From positions 1 through 5,470 of the forward strand of contig CAMNLO010000135.1 in NCBI GenBank assembly GCA_946543095.1: a stretch of DNA of 5,470 bases. Direction: 5' to 3'. Origin of the DNA: an uncultured bacterium (GTDB lineage Bacteria; Bacillota; Clostridia; Lachnospirales; Lachnospiraceae). Positions 1-5,331 of the stretch are shown here, one piece after another. Positions within the stretch are counted from its first letter, which is position 1. Every line of letters begins with the position of its first letter. The position numbers and the translations under genes were made by a program. The notes below the pieces were generated by a model. It was not told the origin of the DNA, did no database searches, and saw nothing but the letters and a program-made list of their open reading frames with translations.

Positions 1-1
1 T

Positions 2-1246
2 GAGTTAAAGAAAGTATCCGTTCTGCTTGCTGCGGAGAACACCGAAACAAAAGAAGTCTGGGGCAATGCGTTCGTCTGGAGTGATACCCCGTTAATGCTG
101 CGGTATGTGCAGGGCTCTGCCATGCTTTACAGCAACAAGGAAAAAGGGCAGCCGCCGATTGCTTTGCCGCTATCGCTTTTTAAAAAAGGAGGAACCCGGA
201 TCGGAACAGATGCCCTGGATGGCATCGTGCCTCCGGATGGCTCCGGCCATATCATCCTGAAATTTCAGGCCTTCCCGAAAACAGCATGGGGACCGGAAAG
301 AGCGGCTTATCAGGCAGGAACCTACCCGCCCTCCGTTGCTTTCAACTGCAGGAGCGACTTAAACGGCTGGGGCGATGAACGCGGTTTTGCCCGGATCCGC
401 CCGGTGGGTGAGAAAAACTGGCAGCAGGAGATTACCCTCAAAGACCAGAGCGAGTACGAAGTTCTGATCCATTATCACAACGCCGCAGATCCCGCTACAA
501 ACCCGAGCGGAAAGGGCATCGCAGATGACGTAAAGATCGTTGCTGTCCTTCCCAATCAGGATATATGGCCTCAGAAAAGCGGACAGATCGTGTGCGGACT
601 TTCCTGCACGCAGGCCGGATGGATCTGGTCCTCCCTGCTCTGTAAGACAGAGGAACTTCCCTTGGACCTGAAGTATGTGAACGCCAGCGCCGAGATTCAT
701 AACGCGGGGAATACGAACGGGATGAAGCTGTCCACGGATTTATTCAAAGAAGGGCATTATATCGGTGTCAACAAGCTGGATGGCCGCCTTCCCGCCGGCG
801 AAGACTACCAGGGGTATATTATTTTCCGGGTGCGGACTACCTGTCTGCGCTGCAACCTGAACAGACAGGCATCTTTGGATGGAAAAGTTTATACACATGG
901 ACCGTTAAAGGCTGCTCCTGGAGATACCGTATATTTTCGAACAGAATTCAGAAATACCGGAAGCCGAGACATAGAAAGTGTGTGTTTCAAAGATCTTCTT
1001 CCGGAGAAGCTGGCTTATGTGGAAGGATCTACCGTATTGTGGAACGGAGCGAATCCCAACGGACTCCGCATGAAAGATTTCATAACAAAAAACGGTTTTA
1101 ATACCGGGCTCTATGGACCGCACGCAAACGGCATTGTTACCTATCAGGCGCGGATAATGCCAGGGGCAGAAGGAGACTTGATTACCACAAGCTACCTGTA
1201 TCACAAGGATGGGATGTTAAAAAGCCAGGTGATTATACATGTGTAA
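2..1246 (+). CDS. DUF11-like repeat surface/secreted protein, 3' part (N-terminus outside window)
   Basis: The reading frame is open from the first bases of the window, so the ATG at 95 is internal: it falls inside a repeat (LRYVQGSAMLY). The 414 visible residues hold three copies of a DUF11-like beta-sandwich repeat with the pattern L-x-YV-x-GS-x-x-L followed by an (I/T)G...G segment, at about residues 31-92, 219-280 and 333-390 of the visible part. Between the first two lies a segment with GWGDERGFARIRP and HYHNAADPATNP, which I associate with large clostridial surface proteins. A CxxC (TTCLRC) sits in the linker before the third repeat, and several other cysteines are present. The C-terminus ends in SQVIIHV with no LPXTG motif or membrane anchor, so attachment must be N-terminal, non-covalent or absent. 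The role is probably structural or adhesive outside the cell, but no substrate can be inferred. The stop TAA is 48 bases before the EamA start. The repeat family is fairly secure; function is unknown. Confidence 0.8.
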   Translation, partial: ELKKVSVLLAAENTETKEVWGNAFVWSDTPLMLRYVQGSAMLYSNKEKGQPPIALPLSLFKKGGTRIGTDALDGIVPPDGSGHIILKFQAFPKTAWGPERAAYQAGTYPPSVAFNCRSDLNGWGDERGFARIRPVGEKNWQQEITLKDQSEYEVLIHYHNAADPATNPSGKGIADDVKIVAVLPNQDIWPQKSGQIVCGLSCTQAGWIWSSLLCKTEELPLDLKYVNASAEIHNAGNTNGMKLSTDLFKEGHYIGVNKLDGRLPAGEDYQGYIIFRVRTTCLRCNLNRQASLDGKVYTHGPLKAAPGDTVYFRTEFRNTGSRDIESVCFKDLLPEKLAYVEGSTVLWNGANPNGLRMKDFITKNGFNTGLYGPHANGIVTYQARIMPGAEGDLITTSYLYHKDGMLKSQVIIHV

Positions 1247-1281
1247 GTTGACAATAACAATATTTTTATCAAAGGAAACTT

Positions 1282-1288
1282 GAGGAGG
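1282..1288 (+). promoter_or_regulatory. Shine-Dalgarno GAGGAGG fixing the EamA start at 1295
   Basis: GAGGAGG lies six bases before ATG 1295. A longer in-frame reading from TTG 1280 would put the start codon on top of this site and add only an unconvincing MRRRS leader, so the ATG is preferred. Confidence 0.8.
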
Positions 1289-1294
1289 CGCAGT

Positions 1295-1711
1295 ATGTGG
1301 TTCTGGTTTGCGTTAGGGTCCGCGGTGTTCGCGGCCTTAACATCTATTCTCGCCAAGATTGGCATTGAGGGGGTAAACTCCAATCTGGCGACCGCAATCC
1401 GTACCATGGTTGTGGTAGCCATGGCCTGGGGCATGGTATTTTTGACACACGCACAGAACGGCTTGAAAGACATCAGCCCTAAAAGCTGGATTTTCCTGAT
1501 TCTGTCCGGACTGGCGACAGGAGCATCCTGGCTTTGTTACTATAAGGCACTCCAGATGGGAGATGCCTCCAAGGTGGTGCCGATTGACAAGCTGAGCGTG
1601 ATTATCACACTGGTGTTGGCCTTTGTGTTCCTTCATGAGGATTTTTCAATAAAGAGCCTGATTGGCTGCATCATGATCGGAGCGGGGACGCTGCTGATGG
1701 TGCTTGGATAA
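1295..1711 (+). CDS. Half-size EamA/DMT-family transporter
   Basis: The product is a 138-residue integral membrane protein with one EamA (drug/metabolite transporter) domain. Five hydrophobic helices are visible at about 2-21, 32-52, 64-83, 97-114 and 119-137. Family-typical features are SWLCYYKALQMGDASKVVPIDKLS in the middle (the YKAL and PID-KLS parts are diagnostic) and FLHEDFS before the last helix, ending GAGTLLMVLG. Most EamA proteins carry two such domains in about 300 residues; the single-domain form is a known subclass thought to work as a dimer. The substrate cannot be told from sequence; small metabolites or amino-acid-like compounds are typical. The gene is 48 bases downstream of the surface-protein gene on the same strand, and its stop is 8 bases before a 25-bp palindrome. 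Family call is strong, substrate unknown. Confidence 0.9.
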   Translation: MWFWFALGSAVFAALTSILAKIGIEGVNSNLATAIRTMVVVAMAWGMVFLTHAQNGLKDISPKSWIFLILSGLATGASWLCYYKALQMGDASKVVPIDKLSVIITLVLAFVFLHEDFSIKSLIGCIMIGAGTLLMVLG

Positions 1712-1718
1712 GAGGCAG

Positions 1719-1773
1719 CTGACAGGGGACGGTTCTCTGTCAGAAAACCTGACAGAGAACCGTCCCTTGTCAG
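1719..1773. repeat. Palindromic repeat element, locus 1 (25-bp hairpin)
   Basis: Arms 1719-1743 and 1749-1773 are complementary at 24 of 25 positions, with loop AAAAC (1744-1748). The one mismatch would be a G-U wobble in the plus-strand RNA. Each arm itself begins CTGACA and ends TGTCAG, so each arm could also fold alone. This copy is a variant with GGTTCTCTGTC where the other loci have GGGYCTGTGTC, and has only one unit per side. It starts 8 bases after the EamA stop and ends 22 bases before the next start codon. There is no T-run after it, so it is not a classical intrinsic terminator. With only 22 bases to the next gene, an RNA-processing or attenuation role within a shared transcript is plausible but inferred. 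Confidence 0.9.
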
Positions 1774-1795
1774 TTTCAATTTCGAAAGCAATGGA

Positions 1796-2194
1796 ATGAT
1801 GGAAAACATGAAATATAAACACACCAATCGCCCTGGCTTTTTGCTGGGGCTTATCGATTTTTTCACGGCGGGCTTGTTCTTTCTCGTTTATATGCGCCTT
1901 GGTTTACAGGACGAGATTGAGTCGGTCCTGGGGCACAAGGTAATGGCATACTGGAAAGCGTACCTCCTTGGCATTCCAACCTTGTTCATCTATACTCTCG
2001 TGTGGATGGCACACATTTCCGAAGAATTGAAAGTGAAAGCGGAAGCAATGGGCATCCCCGGGCCGCATACATCCTGGTGGCATATGTTCGGATGGAATGT
2101 GTTTGGCTTGCTTCTGATGGGCCCTGCGGTTGCTACCTATAGGTTTTTTATAACCTTGGGGAAGGTAGAAAAGGAATTGAATGAAAGAAGCTGA
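1796..2194 (+). CDS. Small three-helix membrane protein, DUF4234-like
   Basis: The product has up to 132 residues with three hydrophobic segments at about 14-33 (GFLLGLIDFFTAGLFFLVYM), 55-72 and 97-117, with a charged stretch SEELKVKAEAMGI between the last two and a charged tail. The first helix after a short polar N-terminus, then a Trp/His-rich SWWHMFGWNVFG segment, resembles DUF4234-type small membrane proteins; I hold that family name loosely. Function is unknown. The start is ambiguous: ATGs occur at 1796, 1799 and 1808, and none has a strong Shine-Dalgarno site. The gene follows the EamA gene by 84 bases, most of it palindrome, with no room for an obvious promoter, so co-transcription is likely. 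The TGA stop lies inside the first unit of the locus 2 repeat. Confidence 0.75.
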   Translation: MMENMKYKHTNRPGFLLGLIDFFTAGLFFLVYMRLGLQDEIESVLGHKVMAYWKAYLLGIPTLFIYTLVWMAHISEELKVKAEAMGIPGPHTSWWHMFGWNVFGLLLMGPAVATYRFFITLGKVEKELNERS

Positions 2195-2347
2195 AGGGGA
2201 CAGATCTATGTCACAAAAGCTGAAGGGGACGGGCCTGGGGTGACAGGGGACGGGCCTGTGTCACAAAAGCGAATGGCTTTTGTGACACAGACCCGTCCCC
2301 TGTCACCCTCAGACCCGTCCCCTGTCACCTAAGGCCCGTCCCCTTCC
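2190..2347. repeat. Nested palindromic repeat element, locus 2 (three units per side)
   Basis: The core is a 32-bp stem, 2239-2270 with 2276-2307, complementary at 31 of 32 positions around the loop GAATG. Outside it, 2222-2236 is an exact reverse complement of 2332-2346, giving a second nested stem. The left side reads as three head-to-tail units starting near 2192, 2221 and 2241; the right side reads as three mirrored units, the outer two shortened by loss of the TGTGTCACAAAAG end. The 12-mer GCTGAAGGGGAC occurs at 2190-2201 and again at 2219-2230. The first copy contains the stop codon of the upstream membrane-protein gene, so the element overlaps that reading frame. Confidence 0.92.
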
Positions 2348-2440
2348 GATTCAACTACGCGTTGATTGCCTAAGCCCCTTTCCCCGTGTTAAGCTAAGTC
2401 TGATTCTATTGGAAGACAAGGATGGGCACGGGTACATCAG
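2348..2440 (+). other. Leader region of the zincin gene, no clear promoter
   Basis: This is unique sequence between the locus 2 palindrome and the ribosome binding site at 2441. A TTGATT at 2362 could be a weak -35, but no acceptable -10 lies 16-18 bases beyond it. The region carries GTTAAGCTAAGTC at 2388-2400, which recurs upstream of the cyclase gene in the same gene-sense orientation. A promoter is likely here if locus 2 ends the upstream transcript, but I cannot place it. Confidence 0.35.
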
Positions 2441-2452
2441 AAAGGAGCGCAC

Positions 2453-3514
2453 ATGAATTTGAGATGGTGTTTTTGCAAGGCTACGGCTATTTTTCACTTA
2501 CAGTTGATGCGGTTTGCTTTTTTAGAAGGCATGTCCTTATCCATTCCGGAACTGCATCTTTTTCTCTATCCGTCTGGAGTCCGGATCATAATTGTTATGA
2601 TGACCGTCTTCTGGCTGAGCATACCGTTTAAGGAAATGTGCTGCAATGGAACCTGGTCTGAGGTGGCGTATCATCTGACCCCGACGATTCTGGTTTTGCT
2701 TTTGAATCTGGGACAATGGAATTTCCCGCTTTTCGTGGTGTTATGCCTCCTGCTGGTGGTGTTGGAGTTTCTTTTTCTCAGGAGGCTGGCGAAAGCAAAA
2801 GTACAGCGCGCTGACTCCCCCATCACAGAGCGGGAGTTTAAGAAGCTGCGCGTCAGGGGGATGGTTGTCCTTGGTGTACTCTGGTGTGTGGGCCCGGGCG
2901 TATACTATGCCTTCAAAGACGGCGTCGTCTCGCCGGATTACTACGCGGCACGGGATTTATGGCAGGAGATTGTTTCGGATGTGAGAAATACCGGGGAAGC
3001 ATCCGAAGATGTGACAGGCGAGCTGAATGAGGAAGATCACCTTTGGCAGGCCTTGCAGGAAAATACGTGGAAGAGTTTGCCACTGCAGGGGAAAATTAAT
3101 GTATTGCAACAACTGACCAATTATGAGACAATGGTACTAAATATCCCGCATATCGATATCAGCTCCAGTCTGATCAGCCCCTATACATACGGAGGATACA
3201 GCGATAAAAGAAATGTGATTAGATTGAATGTGGAACATATCAGCAACGACCCGGTCGAGGAGGTCATCAATACAATCTGTCACGAGGTAAGACATTCTTT
3301 TCAGTGGTGGGCAATAAACGCCATCGATTGGGATAATTCGATTTTTCAGTCGGAGTATTTCAAGGAGCTCCGCGTATGGCAGGAGAATTATGATTTATAC
3401 AAAAGCGCAGAGCAATATGGCTTTGAATCGTATAGAAGCCAGCCCATCGAGGTGGATGCGCGAAATTACGCCGAGAAAGAGACGGAGCGAATATTGGAAC
3501 TGGTGGAGCGATGA
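2453..3514 (+). CDS. Membrane-anchored HExxH zinc-metallopeptidase-like protein, unknown family
   Basis: The product has 353 residues and starts at ATG 2453, five bases after AAAGGAG (2441-2447). Hydrophobic helices are visible at about 43-59, 74-88, 91-109 and 134-153. The loop 110-136 is rich in Arg and Lys (RRLAKAKVQR, REFKKLRVRG), which by the positive-inside rule puts it in the cytoplasm and the ~200-residue C-terminal domain outside. That domain has HEVRHSFQ at 277-284, a zincin HExxH motif inside a helix preceded by VEEVINTIC, and QPIEVDARNYAE at 330-341. The latter matches the downstream E-x-D-A helix that often supplies the third zinc ligand (Glu333 here) in gluzincin-like peptidases. 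Zinc binding and proteolysis are inferred from these motifs; substrate and biological role are unknown. The fold could be a degraded or non-proteolytic zincin, although both histidines and the catalytic Glu278 are intact. Confidence 0.8.
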   Translation: MNLRWCFCKATAIFHLQLMRFAFLEGMSLSIPELHLFLYPSGVRIIIVMMTVFWLSIPFKEMCCNGTWSEVAYHLTPTILVLLLNLGQWNFPLFVVLCLLLVVLEFLFLRRLAKAKVQRADSPITEREFKKLRVRGMVVLGVLWCVGPGVYYAFKDGVVSPDYYAARDLWQEIVSDVRNTGEASEDVTGELNEEDHLWQALQENTWKSLPLQGKINVLQQLTNYETMVLNIPHIDISSSLISPYTYGGYSDKRNVIRLNVEHISNDPVEEVINTICHEVRHSFQWWAINAIDWDNSIFQSEYFKELRVWQENYDLYKSAEQYGFESYRSQPIEVDARNYAEKETERILELVER

Positions 3515-3543
3515 ACCGGAGGATCTGAGGGGCAAGGGAACGA

Positions 3544-3611
3544 TCATACGCTGAAGGGGAGAAGAGCAAGGTCCAGGTTCATACGCGGGAGGTAAGAAAG
3601 AGCAAGGTCCA
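3544..3611 (+). repeat. Imperfect ~36-base tandem duplication
   Basis: TCATACGC at 3544-3551 recurs at 3579-3586, and AAGAGCAAGGTCCA at 3562-3575 recurs exactly at 3598-3611, giving two diverged units with a period of 35-36 bases. CTGAAGGGGA at 3551-3560, inside the first unit, matches the start of the locus 2 repeat units, so this may be a decayed relative. The 128-base gap it sits in holds no gene or clear promoter. Confidence 0.75.
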
Positions 3612-3642
3612 ACGAGAAAAGAGGAAAAGAGGAAATCATTCC

Positions 3643-4287
3643 ATGACCAACGGAGAGAGACGGGATCTGGGATTGGCCTATTTTGGCGATGCAGACGTTT
3701 TCGCCGAGATGGCAGAGTGCAAGAAAAAGTTAAAGATATTAAATTCACTGGATGCGTGGGACTATGAGCAGGTGAACGCTGCCGCGAAGGAAGTGCTTCC
3801 CAATTCGGAGGAACTGTTTATCATTCCGCCGTTTTACTGTGAATATGGCACGCACATCCGGATAGGAAAGAATTTTTTCGCGAATTATGACTGCGTTTTG
3901 ATCGACGTGGCGCCCATTACCATCGGCGACGACTGCTTATTCGGGCCGAGTGTTTCCATTTATACCGCGGGACATCCGGTGCACCCGAAGACGAGGGCGA
4001 GCGGATATGAGTACGGCAAGAGTGTAACCATCGGCGATCGCGTCTGGATCGGCGGCAGCGTCGTGATTGTCCCCGGGGTGCATATCGGGAACGACACCGT
4101 GATCGGAGCGGGTAGTGTGGTTACGAAGGATATCCCGGATGGGGTGATCGCGGCCGGTAATCCCTGCCGCGTGATCCGGAAGATTACGGAAGCAGACAGA
4201 AGAAAACTGTTCAAGGATGAGGAGATTGACGAGGAAGTCTGGCAGAAGATCAAAGCTGAGTCGGACGAGGATCTGTTCTGGCAGTGA
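3643..4287 (+). CDS. Sugar O-acetyltransferase, LacA/Maa family (left-handed beta-helix)
   Basis: The product has 214 residues and starts at ATG 3643, nine bases after AGAGGA (3628-3633). Residues about 3-55 form the helical N-terminal Mac domain of maltose/galactoside acetyltransferases. Residues 60-180 are hexapeptide-repeat beta-helix, including IPPFYCEYGTHIRIGKNFFANYDCVLIDVAPITIG split over 61-94, and VWIGGSVVIVPGV followed by IGAGSVVTKDIP and AAGNPCRVIRKI. His111 in YTAGHPVHP matches the catalytic histidine of LacA (His115 in E. coli). The enzyme transfers acetyl from acetyl-CoA to a hydroxyl of a sugar in the cytoplasm, acting as a trimer in this family; the sugar acceptor cannot be told. 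The last ~30 residues are an acidic extension (DEEIDEEVWQKIKAESDEDLFWQ in parts) longer than in short Maa proteins. Its stop is immediately followed by the locus 3 palindrome. Confidence 0.95.
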   Translation: MTNGERRDLGLAYFGDADVFAEMAECKKKLKILNSLDAWDYEQVNAAAKEVLPNSEELFIIPPFYCEYGTHIRIGKNFFANYDCVLIDVAPITIGDDCLFGPSVSIYTAGHPVHPKTRASGYEYGKSVTIGDRVWIGGSVVIVPGVHIGNDTVIGAGSVVTKDIPDGVIAAGNPCRVIRKITEADRRKLFKDEEIDEEVWQKIKAESDEDLFWQ

Positions 4288-4470
4288 GGTGACAGGGGAC
4301 GAGCCTGAAAGATGACAGGGGACGGGCCTGTGTCAGAAAAGGTGACAGGGGACGGGTCTGTGTCACAAAAGCGATCCGCTTTTGTGACACAGGCCCGTCC
4401 CCTGTCACCTTTTCTGACACAGACCCGTCCCGCTATCATCTTTTGCGACACAGATCTGTCCCCTGTCAGC
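4288..4470. repeat. Large nested palindromic repeat element, locus 3, between convergent genes
   Basis: Arms 4308-4373 and 4377-4443 pair at about 63 of 66 positions with one bulged base (4432) around the loop ATC. Flanking partial units at 4289-4307 and 4444-4468 can extend the symmetry. Each side has three units: on the left starting near 4290, 4313 and 4343; on the right ending near 4408, 4438 and 4469. The units within an arm are themselves direct repeats 30 bases apart. The element fills the whole gap between the acetyltransferase stop (4285-4287) and the cyclase stop (4471-4473 on the minus strand), so it probably ends or stabilises both transcripts. It lacks T-runs, so intrinsic termination in the textbook sense is not assured. 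Confidence 0.95.
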
Positions 4471-5226
4471 TTACTCCTCCGTTACAGCCCAAACCCGCAC
4501 CGGCAGCCCCACGGCGTCGGCGATCCGCGGCCAGGCGACAAAGACAACCGCGCCGGCTGCAGGCACCTGATCCAGGTTGCACAGGACTTCCACCTGGAGT
4601 TTCCCCTGCTCCAGTACATACCGCTCGCAGGCCAGATCCCCGGCTTTCGCGGCTTCCGCAGAGGCATCCGTGTCCAGGGTTTCGTGACCGTTGGCCGCAG
4701 CATGTCTTACTTCGTAAATGTACTGTAACGCCTCCAACGACCATCCGGGGAAGTTCTCGCTGCCATCCTCCGCAATGCCGGAGAGGGCGTTCATATCCGG
4801 CCAGTTTTTCGACCAGTCCGTGCGCAGCGCCACAAACGCGCCGTCCGGAATCGGACCGTACTTTTCTTCGTATTCCTCGATGTCCTTTGCTTTCACCGCA
4901 TAATGAGGATCTTTCGCGACTTTCTCCGTGATATCCACCACGCAAAGAGGAAATACGCCATCCTTGACACCAAACGCCGAAGAACGCACGCCTTCCTTCA
5001 CAAAGTGTCCGGGAAAATCGATATGCGTGCCAAACTGGCCCGGAAACTTAAACGTCTGAATCACGCATTCCAGCATGGGATTTCCCCAGTCGTAAACTAC
5101 CTTGCCAAGTTCCACACTGCCTTCCGGAATTCCGCTCCAGTAAGGGCTTTCATTGGTCAGCTCGTGGGACAGTTCCACCCACTTCAGTTTCTTTGCTTCT
5201 TCCAGCGTTTTCCAAAGTTTATACAT
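4471..5226 (-). CDS. Cyclase-family (kynurenine-formamidase-like) metal-dependent hydrolase
   Basis: The product has 251 residues. The start ATG at 5226 follows AAGGAGG (5240-5234) by seven bases; an in-frame ATG at 5256 is upstream of that site and is not preferred. The protein fits the cyclase/KynB-like fold (PF04199): WVELSHELTNESPYW at the N-terminus, GQFGTHIDFPGHF at 63-75 giving metal ligands His68, Asp70 and His74, FVALRTDWSKNWPD at 131-144, GHETLDTD at 180-187 with the late His181/Glu182 pair, and LCNLDQVPAAGAVV near the end. The first position of the usual HxGTHxDxPxH motif is Gln64 rather than His, which I recall as common to one subgroup of these proteins. The family hydrolyses amide or ester bonds, often on N-formyl or cyclic substrates. 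No tryptophan-catabolism gene is nearby, so calling it kynurenine formamidase would be unjustified. It is the only gene on the minus strand here and is flanked on both sides by palindromic elements. Confidence 0.9.
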   Translation of the reverse strand: MYKLWKTLEEAKKLKWVELSHELTNESPYWSGIPEGSVELGKVVYDWGNPMLECVIQTFKFPGQFGTHIDFPGHFVKEGVRSSAFGVKDGVFPLCVVDITEKVAKDPHYAVKAKDIEEYEEKYGPIPDGAFVALRTDWSKNWPDMNALSGIAEDGSENFPGWSLEALQYIYEVRHAAANGHETLDTDASAEAAKAGDLACERYVLEQGKLQVEVLCNLDQVPAAGAVVFVAWPRIADAVGLPVRVWAVTEE

Positions 5227-5233
5227 ACCGGCT

Positions 5234-5240
5234 CCTCCTT
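5234..5240 (-). promoter_or_regulatory. Shine-Dalgarno AAGGAGG fixing the cyclase start
   Basis: On the minus strand AAGGAGG ends seven bases before ATG 5226. This decides against the longer reading from 5256, whose extra ten residues would encode the ribosome binding site itself. Confidence 0.85.
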
Positions 5241-5283
5241 CTTTTCCTGTGCGCATGTGCGCTGTATCGTTGCGTCCTTTGTG

Positions 5284-5296
5284 GACTTAGCTTAAC
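5284..5296 (-). promoter_or_regulatory. Shared 13-mer GTTAAGCTAAGTC at the cyclase promoter
   Basis: The 13 bases match 2388-2400 exactly, in the same orientation relative to the downstream gene: 57 bases before the cyclase ATG and 52 bases before the zincin ATG. Here the 13-mer overlaps the end of the -10 and the likely transcription start. It could be an operator or a leader element, but chance cannot be excluded for one match of this length. Confidence 0.3.
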
Positions 5297-5323
5297 TATA
5301 TCATGTCCTTAGGCGGAGCGCAA
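5295..5323 (-). promoter_or_regulatory. Probable sigma-A promoter of the cyclase gene
   Basis: On the minus strand a TATAGT (5300-5295, five of six to TATAAT) is preceded directly by TGA, an extended -10 TGn. A weak -35 TTGCGC (5323-5318) lies 17 bases upstream of the -10. Transcription would start near 5288, leaving a ~62-base leader. The leader opens with part of the shared 13-mer GTTAAGCTAAGTC and a small GTCC/GGAC inverted repeat. Confidence 0.6.
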
Positions 5324-5331
5324 ATGGTTTT

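Noticed and set aside
1248..1276. Consensus TTGACA at 1248 as a -35 for the EamA gene
   Set aside because: No acceptable -10 is found 16-18 bases downstream (the sequence there is AAAGGA-like). The nearest AT-rich hexamers are only 7-13 bases away.
359..1636. Several minus-strand open frames under the surface-protein and EamA genes
   Set aside because: They are antisense shadows of clearly coding plus-strand frames, with no motifs and no ribosome sites.
2422..2631. 69-codon open frame overlapping the start of the zincin gene
   Set aside because: It overlaps the zincin gene in another frame, has no good ribosome binding site, and the zincin frame has AAAGGAG at correct spacing.
4288..4470. 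Classical rho-independent terminator
   Set aside because: The stem is much too long and lacks a T-run on either strand. It is annotated as a repeat with possible 3'-end function instead.
4312..4728. Plus-strand open frame of 138 codons starting in the locus 3 repeats
   Set aside because: Its first part is the 30-base repeat read as ten-residue units (TGDGPVSEK, TGDGSVSQK). The rest is antisense to the well-supported cyclase gene.
4443..4945. Long open frames on both strands over the cyclase 3' half (162 and 159 codons)
   Set aside because: They are Pro/Arg- or Gly/Arg-rich compositional shadows of the GC-rich cyclase gene, with no recognisable motif or ribosome site.
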